A DNA stretch of 64,000 nt from DAIPKP01 sp964539095 (GTDB lineage Bacteria > Synergistota > Synergistia > Synergistales > Aminiphilaceae), in NCBI GenBank assembly GCA_964539095.1, contig CAZIFL010000012.1:1-64000 (forward strand). The letters run 5' to 3'. The position numbers were made by a program, and so were the translations under genes. Shown in pieces: positions 1 through 7,729 of this stretch (position 1 is the first letter of the stretch; each line of letters opens with the position of its first letter). The notes under the pieces were generated by a model. The model ran no database searches and had not been told where the DNA came from. It saw only the letters and a program-made list of their open reading frames with translations.

Positions 1-2
1 GG

Positions 3-131
3 CTTGCTGGCACGTCCGCCTGCCACCAGGAGGTTCTCCGCGACGCAAAGGGAGCCCTCGCCGACCACTATGCTCGCGCCTCCGGACACACAAGCTCCAG
101 CTCCCGGATTTCAGCCGAAGTCACAATATAA
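3..131 (+). CDS. possible C-terminal end of an unidentified gene
   Basis: An open frame runs in from the window edge and stops with TAA at 129-131. Its last 42 residues are polar, contain one Cys-His pair and end in a Ser-rich stretch. I do not recognise a family. It could equally be chance reading in GC-rich DNA, because no start or ribosome site is visible inside the window. The rest of bases 1-176 shows nothing else I can assign. Confidence 0.2.
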   Translation, partial: LAGTSACHQEVLRDAKGALADHYARASGHTSSSSRISAEVTI

Positions 132-176
132 GCAGGAATGATGCACTAGTCTGCTCTTTCGATTCCGGCCTGGCTC

Positions 177-668
177 TTAGTCGAGTTCTCCTCCGTCCAT
201 AATGGCCATAACTTCTTCGAGGCGCTCCAGAGCAGTCATGATGCTGGGATGTTCAATATTATGGAACACCTTGATCATGGCGGGTTCCATGCGCTCTTGG
301 GTTTTATCGAAGGCATCTTCCGCCTTGAGGATATCCGGATCCGTCATTTCGTCGTCGTCATCAAGGTCTGCGAAGAAATCGGGGTACTTTTTCTGAAGAG
401 CTACCATTCCCTGCGCAAGGGGTTCCACCGCATCTGCATAGGCGGTGAGAGCCCGGGCCATCTCTTCGGGATTCTCGGTGCTCTCCAGGCGTTCCGCAAG
501 AGAGAGCGAGGCGTTGCCGAAATCTTTCATGAACCGGAGGGTAAAGTCCTTCACCTCCGGAGGAATCGGAGGGGCTGCCTCCACGAGGGGGGCCAGGTTT
601 CCCAGGAATAGGGCCGAAACGAAGAGAGCAAAGAGAAAAGCACCAAAGGGACGAGCAAATTTTTTCAT
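177..668 (-). CDS. secreted helical protein of unknown function
   Basis: The protein has 163 residues from the ATG at 668, which has AAGGAG about eight bases upstream; a longer frame reaches 713 but lacks that site. Residues 1-31 form a signal peptide (basic MKKFARP, hydrophobic core, cleavage near VEA-AP). The mature part is acidic and predicted helical, with a DLDDDDE patch and a C-terminal block including KVFHNIEHP. No enzyme motif is visible and I do not recognise the family. A decayed second copy of the C-terminal block lies at 27887-28141, so the gene has a paralogue history in this genome. It is convergent with whatever lies before 131 and divergent from the arsenate reductase. Confidence 0.75.
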   Translation of the reverse strand: MKKFARPFGAFLFALFVSALFLGNLAPLVEAAPPIPPEVKDFTLRFMKDFGNASLSLAERLESTENPEEMARALTAYADAVEPLAQGMVALQKKYPDFFADLDDDDEMTDPDILKAEDAFDKTQERMEPAMIKVFHNIEHPSIMTALERLEEVMAIMDGGELD

Positions 669-976
669 GAACAACAACTCCTTCACGTACATGGGATAGG
701 AAACAGGAACCATTGTAACATTTTCCTAAAAAGAGACGAAGAGGCCTTTTTATCCTGATCTTTCTCTGGTACTCTTTCAGAAAAGTAGGGAGCCGAAAGG
801 TAGGGAACCAAAAGAGATCTTTTTTGTTTTCCAAGATCCTTTCCCCTGCAAAGAGCGTATTTTTGTGCGGAATTCGAGGAGGTTCATGCCACCCCCCAGG
901 GCGTAAGCAGGTTTTTCATAACTGTCATGAGCTGGGGGAAAGAGTGTCTGTCTTCGGCACGAGGGAGGTTCTTTTC

Positions 977-1411
977 ATGAAGGAAAAGCGCGTATTGTTT
1001 ATATGTGAACATAATAGTGCCCGTAGTCAGATGGCGGAGGCCTTTTTGAAGCATCTTGGAGGGGAGAGTTTTACCGTTGCGAGTGCCGGGCTAGAGCCCG
1101 CTCCACTGAACCCCTTGGCTGTGGAAGTTATGAGAGAGGCGGGTATCGACATCAGCGGCAATACCCCCCAGAGCGTTTTCGAGCTGTTCAAGCAGGGGAA
1201 ACTCTATACCCATGTGATTACCGTCTGTGACAAGGCCGCCATGACATGCCCCATCTTTCCGGGGCTTACCCAGCGGCTGCATTGGCCCTTTGATGATCCT
1301 GCGGGCTTTGAGGGAACCTGGGAAGAGAAGCTCCAGCAGACCCGTACGGTTCGTGAAGAGATCCGAAGCGCCATCAGTCGATGGCTGGAGGAGCTTCACG
1401 AGGGAGAGTAA
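977..1411 (+). CDS. arsC: ArsC-type arsenate reductase / low-molecular-weight phosphatase fold
   Basis: The 144-residue cytoplasmic protein starts at the ATG at 977, with GAGGGAGG upstream; the frame is open further upstream but without a better start. Residues 10-16 form the CX5R P-loop (Cys10, Arg16) in the context ICEHNSARSQMAEAF. Cys84 and Cys91 (VCDKAAMTC) occupy the places of the second and third redox cysteines of thioredoxin-coupled ArsC (Cys10/82/89 type). The expected reaction is reduction of arsenate to arsenite, with electrons from thioredoxin. An arsenical-resistance region on the other strand at 4.9-8.2 kb fits this role. A plain tyrosine phosphatase role is possible but less likely given the triad. 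Confidence 0.85.
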   Translation: MKEKRVLFICEHNSARSQMAEAFLKHLGGESFTVASAGLEPAPLNPLAVEVMREAGIDISGNTPQSVFELFKQGKLYTHVITVCDKAAMTCPIFPGLTQRLHWPFDDPAGFEGTWEEKLQQTRTVREEIRSAISRWLEELHEGE

Positions 1412-1500
1412 CCGAAAAGGGTTGCCCCCGAAGTTGCCCACGAAGTGACCCCCGAAATTCTTAAAATGCTTCTGGTGCTCCGGGCAGAAATGCCGAACAC

Positions 1501-1869
1501 ATGGAGCGTTATGTACCGGGAAAGCACTCCACGGAAGCGGCCTCCCGCACCCGGAGCGGGAATATTTTTCTGGGGGTTCATGTGGAAGCCAACTGCGGGC
1601 GTATTACCCTCTGTGCGGAGTCCGTGTCCATTGGGGTTGCGGCTACTGCAGGGGATACGGATATTCTGCGTATTGTGGCGGTGACGGAGTCCGGGGATAT
1701 TGTTCCTCCCTGCGGCATGTGCCGGGAGCTTATCACCGATTATGCTCCCCAGGCTCTGGTGATTCTGGATGACGGTAATCTCCGGGAAGTGCCTGTGCTT
1801 GATCTACTTCCCCATAAATACGATGGTTCCAAATATCCGAACAGGCGGAAAAATGTCCCGGAAGCTTGA
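1501..1869 (+). CDS. cytidine deaminase-like zinc hydrolase
   Basis: A 122-residue protein of the cytidine/blasticidin-S deaminase fold. It carries the zinc signature Cys38-Ala-Glu40 and Pro70-Cys71-Gly-Met-Cys74, which supplies the catalytic Glu and three zinc ligands. The conserved GVHVEANCGR and CRELITDYAP segments belong to the short COG0295-like branch often annotated cytidine deaminase. The frame is closed by TAA at 1462-1464, and the only in-frame start afterwards is the ATG at 1501. The usual first helix is therefore missing or encoded in another frame (a GTG-started frame at 1445 overlaps). This could mean an N-terminal frameshift, and no good ribosome site precedes 1501. The substrate is not certain. 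Confidence 0.75.
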   Translation: MERYVPGKHSTEAASRTRSGNIFLGVHVEANCGRITLCAESVSIGVAATAGDTDILRIVAVTESGDIVPPCGMCRELITDYAPQALVILDDGNLREVPVLDLLPHKYDGSKYPNRRKNVPEA

Positions 1870-2011
1870 CGATCCTCTCCTTGCCCGAAGTATTTCCCCG
1901 GGGTAGAATGGAAAGGCAAAATTCTTACACATACCATGCTCTAATCCTTCGCATGAGCGTTGCCAAGGGTTCAACGGGTGGAAGATATCTGGCTAAAAAG
2001 GATGGGGAGAA

Positions 2012-2725
2012 ATGATCATCGATATGCATCTCCATACGGCGGAGTTCTCCGGGGATAGCGTGCTCCCTGTGGAGGAGGCCATTCGCCGGGGGGTTCGGAT
2101 GGGCCTTTCGGGGATCTGCGTGACGGACCATGAAAGTTTGGGCATTCTGGAGCGGGCGGAGGAGCTTACCCGACGCTACGATTTTCTGGTTCTTCCGGGG
2201 GTGGAAATTCTTACGGAGGAGGGGGATTTTCTCGCCTTTGGCCTGGAGGAGGTTCCTCCGGGGCGCATCTCCTTCGCAGAGCTTCAGGAGCTTCTGCTCC
2301 CCCGGCAGGGGCTTGCGGTGGCGGCCCATCCCTACCGGGATAACGGCCGAGGGGCGGGGGATAGCCTCTTCGGCCTGAAGGAGCCCTTCGGCATAGAGGT
2401 CTATAACGGAAGAACCAAGCCTCATCACAACATGCAGGCCCTGGAGACTGCGGGGCTTCTCGGCACTCTCCGAACCGGAGGAAGCGATGCCCATACTCCC
2501 GAGGAGGTAGGGCGGTTTGCCACGAAGATCCACGCTCCGGTGCGGCATCTTTGGGATTTTATCGCAGCCCTTCGAGAGGGGCGGGCCTCCCCGGTGGCGT
2601 ATCGGGAGGGAGCTTTCCGGGAGCTGCTTCTTGAGGATGTTGAGGATCTTCAGAATCTTCCGGATCTTTCCGTGCCCCCTCTCTCTCCTGCTTTTCCCGA
2701 GGCAGCCTGGGCGGAAAGGGTATAG
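2012..2725 (+). CDS. PHP-domain metal-dependent phosphoesterase
   Basis: The 237-residue protein starts at ATG 2012 with GGGGAGAA just upstream. The N-terminus DMHLHTAEFSGDS gives the first HxH metal pair, and TDHESLG, AAHPYRDNG and GGSDAHTPEEVG supply the later His/Asp ligands of the polymerase-and-histidinol-phosphatase fold. Such proteins hydrolyse phosphoesters, for example 3',5'-nucleoside bisphosphates or histidinol phosphate; the substrate here is unknown. It leads a compact same-strand cassette with the ApgM-like protein (11-base gap) and the PP-loop ATPase. This suggests a joint pathway rather than a housekeeping role. Confidence 0.85.
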   Translation: MIIDMHLHTAEFSGDSVLPVEEAIRRGVRMGLSGICVTDHESLGILERAEELTRRYDFLVLPGVEILTEEGDFLAFGLEEVPPGRISFAELQELLLPRQGLAVAAHPYRDNGRGAGDSLFGLKEPFGIEVYNGRTKPHHNMQALETAGLLGTLRTGGSDAHTPEEVGRFATKIHAPVRHLWDFIAALREGRASPVAYREGAFRELLLEDVEDLQNLPDLSVPPLSPAFPEAAWAERV

Positions 2726-2736
2726 GAAAACACCTT

Positions 2737-4041
2737 ATGAGAGCTATTCTCGTGGTGCTCGATGGTCTGGGGGATCGGGGGTTTCCCGAGTTCGGAGGAA
2801 AGACCCCGCTTCAGGCGGCTCATACTCCTCACATGGATGCGGTGGCCGCATCCGGCATCACCGGGCTCTATCACAGCACCTGCCAGGGGATGGCCATGCC
2901 CAGCGAGATGGCCCATTTCGTTCTCTTCGGCTATCATCTCAAGGATTTTCCCGGCCGGGGATATATTGAGGCGGTGGGGCGGGGGCTTCCGGTGGGGCCC
3001 GAGGATGTGGCCTTTCTGGCCCGCATGTTTCACGTGAAACCCCGGGGGGAGGAGTATCTCCTCCTCCATGAAAAGGTTCCCGTGGGGGAGGCGGATTTTG
3101 CCCGGCTCTGCCAGGGGGTTTCTCCCTTCAGTGCAGGGGGATACACCCTCTCCCTCTATCCATCCGGGGGAAACGGAGCCATCGCGCTGCTTCGGGGGGG
3201 AGCAAGCCCGGAGGTGACGGATTCCAACCCTATCCTCGAAGGGCGTTCCATCATGGAGGTGCTTCCTCTGGAAGGGGCGGGGGATATGGAAAGAGCCCGA
3301 AAAACTGCGGCATGGTGTAACCACTATACCCTCGAAACCCACGAAATTTTGGAGTCTCACCCCATAAACCGGCAGCGCCGGGCCTCCGGGGAGATTCCTC
3401 TCAACATGGTGACCTTTCAGCGTCCCGGGCGTTTCCGGGACCTTCCCTCGTTTCGGCATGCCTGGGGCCTTCGGGGGCTCTGCATCGCTTCGGGGGCTCT
3501 CTACTTCGGCCTCTGCAGTACCCTGGGGATGGATGTTCTCCCGGTGACCGATACCGGGGACTGGGGGGCGGATCTGCTTGAGCGGCTTCAGAGCGCCTAC
3601 CGGGCGAAGGAGTATGACTTTATCTACGTGCATACCAAGGCCCCGGACGAAATGGCCCATCTGGGGGATCCCGAGAAGAAGCGAGAGGTTATCGAAGCTC
3701 TCGACAAGGCCTTTGCCTGGGCGGTGAAGGAGATTTTGCCGGATGAAGAGGTGGTCTTTGTGCTTACCTCGGATCACTCCACCCCCAGCGGGGGGGAGAT
3801 GATACACTCCGGGGAGCCCGTGCCTCTCGCCATAACCGGGCGCTACGCCCGGCGGGATGCGGTGCGGCACTTTGACGAGATCCGGTGTGCTGCCGGGGCT
3901 CTCGGAATGGTGCGGGGGCATGAGGTCATGTACATGATTCTCAATCTGCTGGATCGGGGAAAGCTTCAGGGGCTCATGGACAGCCCCACAAACCAGCCCT
4001 ACTTTCCCGGCCCCTATCAAAGCTTGAGGAGGCAGCGGTGA
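2737..4041 (+). CDS. ApgM-like (cofactor-independent phosphoglycerate mutase family) phosphoesterase
   Basis: The 434-residue protein belongs to the alkaline phosphatase superfamily, archaeal-type phosphoglycerate mutase branch (COG3635). The metal site is visible as Asp9 (LDGLGD), HTKAPDEMAHLGD near residue 305 and SDHSTPSGGEMIHSGEP near residue 348. The nucleophile region reads PSEMAHF with Ser56-Glu57, where true ApgM has Ser-Asp, and the following LFGY and GRGYIEA blocks are kept. The family interconverts 2- and 3-phosphoglycerate, but the Ser-Glu change and its setting between a PHP esterase and a PP-loop ATPase suggest another phosphoryl substrate. Its stop overlaps the next start by four bases. 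Confidence 0.8.
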   Translation: MRAILVVLDGLGDRGFPEFGGKTPLQAAHTPHMDAVAASGITGLYHSTCQGMAMPSEMAHFVLFGYHLKDFPGRGYIEAVGRGLPVGPEDVAFLARMFHVKPRGEEYLLLHEKVPVGEADFARLCQGVSPFSAGGYTLSLYPSGGNGAIALLRGGASPEVTDSNPILEGRSIMEVLPLEGAGDMERARKTAAWCNHYTLETHEILESHPINRQRRASGEIPLNMVTFQRPGRFRDLPSFRHAWGLRGLCIASGALYFGLCSTLGMDVLPVTDTGDWGADLLERLQSAYRAKEYDFIYVHTKAPDEMAHLGDPEKKREVIEALDKAFAWAVKEILPDEEVVFVLTSDHSTPSGGEMIHSGEPVPLAITGRYARRDAVRHFDEIRCAAGALGMVRGHEVMYMILNLLDRGKLQGLMDSPTNQPYFPGPYQSLRRQR

Positions 4042-4892
4042 AGAACTTCCAGAACCATGAGAAGAATCAGAAAGAGCTTCGGCGTCTTCTTTCGAATAAG
4101 TACGAAAATGTGTGGCCCTTGCCGGAATGGATGCTTTCGAAACAGGAAGGGGAGGACCTTCGGGGGGAGTCTTCTCTTGCAGTGGTCGAGATCGCCGGGA
4201 AGGACAGCATCGCTGCAGCGGTGGTGGAGGGAATCTCCGGCAGGTTTTCCGCCATGCTTCCCACCGTGGCCTACACGGGAACCCAATACGGAGATTGGGA
4301 GGCCCCTTTTCGGGCGGTGGCGGAGCTTGGCAAGCGCCTTCCCTCATCGGTGCGGCTCTATCCTCCCCTGGTGGTGGGTTCTCCTGAGCTGTGGAGGGAG
4401 CTCTGCGGCAAGGGGCTCTACCGGTGGCAGCAGCGCTATGGCTTTGCCTCTCCCTGTACCGCCTGCCACCTCTACTTTCACCTGATCCGGATTTCGCTGG
4501 CCCGGCATCTCGGAAGCTCCGTCATCATCGGGGGGGAGCGAAACTCTCACGACGGCAGGGTAAAGCTTAGCCAGGTGGCCGTCTCTCTGGATATCTTTCG
4601 GGATTTTCTTGCCCGGTACGGGGTGGAGCTTCTTTTGCCCCTTAGGAACATGCAAGACACCCGGGATGTGGATGCCCTTCTCGGGGGGAGCTACCCCCAG
4701 GGTTCGGATCAGCTTCGATGCGTCTTGAGCGGCAACTACGTAGACGAAGAGGGAGAAGTTCCCTTCCGGGAAGAGGCGGTGCGGGCTTTTCTCGAAGAGT
4801 ATGCCATTCCCCGGGGGGCGGCATGGCTTCGGGAGAGGTTTTCCCTCATACCAAGATCCGGGAGCACCCCCGCAGGGCCTCCCGGATCTTAA
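4038..4892 (+). CDS. PP-loop (adenine nucleotide alpha-hydrolase) family protein
   Basis: A 284-residue protein starting in a four-base overlap with the gene before it. Residues 51-57 (EIAGKDS) fit a PP-loop in which the usual SGGxDS is altered to AGKDS. Cys140-x2-Cys143-His144 (CTACHLY), GGERNSHDGRVKLSQ and LRCVLSGNY look like further conserved sites. PP-loop enzymes adenylate a carbonyl or phosphate using ATP, as in QueC, TilS, MnmA or PAPS reductase. No named subfamily is evident to me. The cysteine pair could bind zinc or act in sulfur transfer. It probably works with the PHP and ApgM-like proteins. The gene is convergent with the permease at 4938. Confidence 0.65.
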   Translation: MKNFQNHEKNQKELRRLLSNKYENVWPLPEWMLSKQEGEDLRGESSLAVVEIAGKDSIAAAVVEGISGRFSAMLPTVAYTGTQYGDWEAPFRAVAELGKRLPSSVRLYPPLVVGSPELWRELCGKGLYRWQQRYGFASPCTACHLYFHLIRISLARHLGSSVIIGGERNSHDGRVKLSQVAVSLDIFRDFLARYGVELLLPLRNMQDTRDVDALLGGSYPQGSDQLRCVLSGNYVDEEGEVPFREEAVRAFLEEYAIPRGAAWLRERFSLIPRSGSTPAGPPGS

Positions 4893-4937
4893 TTTCTCCC
4901 AATCCTTCACAGCAGGTTGTTACGCCCACGCCTACAT

Positions 4938-6101
4938 TTACGCCATAAGCCCGTAGAGCATTCCCGCCGCCGTGGACATGACCACCACAAGAGCTACATA
5001 GGTGAGGGTTTTGGTGGTGCCCAGCACGCTACGGATCACCAGCATGTTGGGGAGCGAGAGGGCGGGTCCCGCCAGAAGGAGCGCCAGGGCAGGCCCCTGC
5101 CCCATGCCGGCTCCTAGAAGCCCCTGAAGAATGGGAACCTCTGTAAGGGTGGCGAAGTACATGAAGGCTCCTGCTACTGAGGCGAAGAAATTCGCCAGCA
5201 GAGAGTTCCCTCCCACCAGGCTTGCCACGAAGGAGCTTGGAATCAGCGCCTCATGTCCCGGGCGTCCCAGCAAAAATCCTGCCACCAGCACCCCCCCGAA
5301 GAGAAGCGGCATTACCTGAAGGGCGTATCCCCAGGTGGAATCCATCCACTCCCGACGCTCCTCCCGGCTGAACCAGATCCACGTGGAGACACCCACCGAG
5401 GCGAGAGCCCCGAGAGCCACGTACCATTTGAGATTATAGATGCTCTCCCAGAGCCCTCCGGGAACCTTGGGAGCCGCCCAGTTGGCGAAAACCAGAAAGA
5501 GCACCATGCTCGCCATGTGCCATATGGTTTTCCACAGGGGGCGTCCGCTCTCCTCTTCGGGAATCTGGGCAAATCCCGCCAGACGCTCCTCTTCATGAGA
5601 GCTGAAAATCCACGCCATGGCAAGGCCGATGAGCACGCTGAAGGCGATGGCTCCTACCGCCCGGGCTACCCCGAGCTGAAAGCCCAGCACTCGGGCGGTG
5701 AGGATGATGGAGAGCACGTTGATGGCGGGGCCGGAGTAGAGAAAGGCCGTGGCAGGGCCTAGCCCCGCTCCTCGTTTGTAGATTCCCGCAAAGAGGGGGA
5801 GCACCGTGCAGGAGCAAACTGCCAGAATGGTTCCCGATACGGAGGCCACCGAATAGGCCACCCATTTTTTGGCGGTTCCTCCAAGATAGCGCATCACCGC
5901 CTGCTGGCTGATGAAAACGCTGATGGCCCCGGCGATGAAAAAGGCGGGTACCAGGCAGAGCAGCACGTGCTCCCGGGCGTAGTCCGAGAGGAGCGCCAGA
6001 GCTTCTCCGGCGGCCTTATGAACCGTGGGAGAGTCTGCGGGGAGGAACCAGGCTGCCAGGAATACCGCTACAATCCAGAGAAATTTCTTTGTGTCGCTCA
6101 T
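4938..6101 (-). CDS. ArsP/COG0701-type membrane permease
   Basis: A 387-residue polytopic membrane protein from the ATG at 6101, with AGGAGG upstream; a longer frame to 6134 lacks a good site. About ten hydrophobic segments are visible. The family motif SCTVLPLFAGIYKRGAG (with Cys-Ser-Cys just before) and SGPAINVLSI sit in the first half, and a related second half reads GNSLLANFF and LAGPALSLPNMLVI. COG0701 members export arsenicals (ArsP exports trivalent organoarsenicals) or other metals. The gene lies downstream of an ArsR repressor and a small thioredoxin on the same strand. Export of organic arsenicals is therefore the favoured reading; metal export in general remains possible. Confidence 0.8.
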   Translation of the reverse strand: MSDTKKFLWIVAVFLAAWFLPADSPTVHKAAGEALALLSDYAREHVLLCLVPAFFIAGAISVFISQQAVMRYLGGTAKKWVAYSVASVSGTILAVCSCTVLPLFAGIYKRGAGLGPATAFLYSGPAINVLSIILTARVLGFQLGVARAVGAIAFSVLIGLAMAWIFSSHEEERLAGFAQIPEEESGRPLWKTIWHMASMVLFLVFANWAAPKVPGGLWESIYNLKWYVALGALASVGVSTWIWFSREERREWMDSTWGYALQVMPLLFGGVLVAGFLLGRPGHEALIPSSFVASLVGGNSLLANFFASVAGAFMYFATLTEVPILQGLLGAGMGQGPALALLLAGPALSLPNMLVIRSVLGTTKTLTYVALVVVMSTAAGMLYGLMA

Positions 6102-6258
6102 ACGAAAGAGCCTCCTTAGTGTGTGATGTGACATGATCTAATGTGGTTACGTTCCAATATTTTCACTATAAAGCCCCTCAAAAACCCCTTGAAATGTCGA
6201 AAAACACCCCAAGAGGTTTTCGAGAAAACCGGCTTTTGTGCACCTGTGTCTTTATGCC

Positions 6259-6292
6259 ATAGTGCCTTTGTGCGTTTATGTGAAGGCACTAT
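6259..6292 (-). terminator. stem-loop at the end of the small thioredoxin gene
   Basis: Perfect 10-base arms (ATAGTGCCTT at 6259-6268 and its complement at 6283-6292) close a 14-base loop and overlap the stop codon of the thioredoxin gene. No T-run follows on the minus strand. It may be a weak terminator or an mRNA-processing hairpin separating the arsR-thioredoxin transcript from the permease gene. The remaining leader of the permease (6102-6258) shows nothing else I can name. Confidence 0.5.
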
Positions 6293-6525
6293 CCCTTCTG
6301 GAGAAGCTCCTTAACGTGCTCCGCGGAGGGGAGTTTTCCCGCCAGAAGCACCTTGCCGTCCACAGCAAGTCCCGGAGTTGCCATGACGCCGAAATTCATG
6401 ATCTCGTTGATGTCCGTCACCTTCACCAGTTCGTAGTCCAGTCCAAGCTCTTTGGCGGCGTTTTCTGCCAGCTCCGCCAGCTTCTTGCATTTGGGGCATC
6501 CGGTTCCTAGAATCTGAATCTTCAT
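6289..6525 (-). CDS. small redox-active disulfide (thioredoxin-like) protein
   Basis: A 78-residue protein with the compact thioredoxin fold of the small redox-active disulfide family (MTH895/TIGR00412 type). The active-site CxxC is GTGCPKCKK at residues 10-13, the cis-Pro loop is VMATPGLAVDG, and the C-terminal helix is LPSAEHVKELL. A clear ribosome site (AAGGAGG) precedes the ATG at 6525. Proteins of this type often sit next to COG0701 permeases and are called ArsE in arsEFG operons. It follows the arsR gene by about 57 bases and precedes the permease. Its likely job is to supply thiols for reduction or delivery of an arsenical. The cytoplasmic location is inferred from the lack of a signal peptide. 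Confidence 0.85.
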   Translation of the reverse strand: MKIQILGTGCPKCKKLAELAENAAKELGLDYELVKVTDINEIMNFGVMATPGLAVDGKVLLAGKLPSAEHVKELLQKG

Positions 6526-6582
6526 GTGAAAACCTCCTTAAAAGTGGTAAGAGTAAGGGTGATACGATGTTCTGAAGGGGAT

Positions 6583-6921
6583 TTAGAGGGATCTGCTCGG
6601 CTCTGCTGTCGTTTCCAGGGCTTCCACTTGATCCCGGAGATCCTGCCGCAGCGTCTCTTCAAGACAGGAGAGAAGGTTTTTGAGACAGCACATTCGAAGA
6701 GAGTAGTAGACGTTCAGGCCCTCCTTCCGATCGGCGATAACTCCCGCGTTGCGGAGTATGGAAAGATGCTTGCTGATGGTAGTGCGGTCGAAGGGAAACC
6801 ACTCGGCGATTTCGCAGACGCAATGCTCCCCCTCCAGAAGCCTCTCCGCAATTTCCAGCCGCACGGGATGCGCTAGAGCTTTGAAAATATCTACCTTTCG
6901 GGAGAGAAACACCCTATTCAT
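6583..6921 (-). CDS. arsR: ArsR-family metalloregulator
   Basis: The 112-residue winged-helix repressor starts at ATG 6921 with AGAGG upstream; a GTG-started frame reaches 6954. The N-terminal part VDIFKALAHPVRLEI is typical. HCVCEIAEWF carries the Cys-Val-Cys pair of As(III)/Sb(III)-responsive ArsR proteins. The recognition helix reads RTTISKHLSILRNAG. A Cys-Cys pair (MCCLKNLL) near residue 82 could supply a third thiol. It should repress its own transcript and the downstream thioredoxin and permease until As(III) or an organoarsenical binds. The operator is probably in 6922-7021, but I see no exact palindrome there. Confidence 0.85.
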   Translation of the reverse strand: MNRVFLSRKVDIFKALAHPVRLEIAERLLEGEHCVCEIAEWFPFDRTTISKHLSILRNAGVIADRKEGLNVYYSLRMCCLKNLLSCLEETLRQDLRDQVEALETTAEPSRSL

Positions 6922-7021
6922 GGCCTCCACCTCTTTTCGTGGCAAATCTACCACATAAGCACGGTCTCGTCAATCCCGTTTTTCCACCCTTTGTACCTTA
7001 CGTGACTTTTTGTAGGGAAGG

Positions 7022-7729
7022 CTAAAAAAAGTTCAGATTCAAATTGAAAATGTGTACCAAAGAGTAATAAATTCCCAGAATGATGAACACTCCTCCGGTA
7101 AGCCGTCTTGCCTTGAGTTCAAAGCTCTGGACCTTTTCAAAGGCTCTTCCCACTTTGGCAGTACCCAGGGAGAGAAGCAGGGCAAAAAAGAGCACCGGCA
7201 GCCCCGTGGCGATGCCGTAGAGGGAGGGGAGAAGCACTCCCGAGTGGTACTGGAGGGCCAGAGGAAGGAGGCTGCCGAAGAAGAGTGCCGCCGAGGTGGG
7301 GCAGAAGGAGAGAGCGAAGAGTATTCCCAGAGCCCCCGCTCCCCAGAGACCCTGAAAACGGGAAGTCCTCTCCGAAGAGGGGCCGAAATTGCCGAGAGAG
7401 AGAGGAAGGGTCAGAAGATCCATGAGTACCATCCCTACGAGAATCAGGAGAGGCCCCAGAAGAAGATTCATGTATTTCTGAAGCGAGTAGGAGAGAGCCG
7501 GAGCTGAAAGAAGGCTAGAGACAAGAATTGCTCCAAGAACGCCGTAGGCCAGCGTGCGCCCCAGAGTGTAAAGAACCCCTGCCGCGAAGACCTTTCGGGG
7601 GGTGGTGATGTTCTTTCCCACGAAGGAGACCGCTGCAATATTCGTGGCGAGAGGGCAGGGGCTGAGGGATGTGAGAATCCCCAGCCAGAGGGCGGAGGCC
7701 GCCGCCAGAAGCATCCCCGAGGAGAGCAT
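7022..7729 (-). CDS. arsG: ArsG-type efflux permease (CcdA/DsbD-like membrane protein)
   Basis: A 235-residue, six- to seven-helix membrane protein of the CcdA/DsbD transmembrane superfamily, with LTSLSPCPLATNIAAV in the first helix and LSFCPTSAALFFGSLLPLA in the second repeat. These Pro-Cys and Cys-Pro pairs are the redox cysteines of CcdA-like proteins. The annotated family closest to this arrangement is the ArsG permease of arsEFG operons, reported to export aromatic arsenicals. Its start overlaps the stop of the arsF gene by one base, which implies coupled translation. It could instead be a thiol-transfer CcdA serving ArsF. Confidence 0.75.
   Translation of the reverse strand: MLSSGMLLAAASALWLGILTSLSPCPLATNIAAVSFVGKNITTPRKVFAAGVLYTLGRTLAYGVLGAILVSSLLSAPALSYSLQKYMNLLLGPLLILVGMVLMDLLTLPLSLGNFGPSSERTSRFQGLWGAGALGILFALSFCPTSAALFFGSLLPLALQYHSGVLLPSLYGIATGLPVLFFALLLSLGTAKVGRAFEKVQSFELKARRLTGGVFIILGIYYSLVHIFNLNLNFF

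Noticed and set aside
2650..4347. Long minus-strand open frame of about 560 codons
   Set aside because: It is antisense to two well-supported genes, has no recognisable domain or ribosome site, and reflects high GC content.
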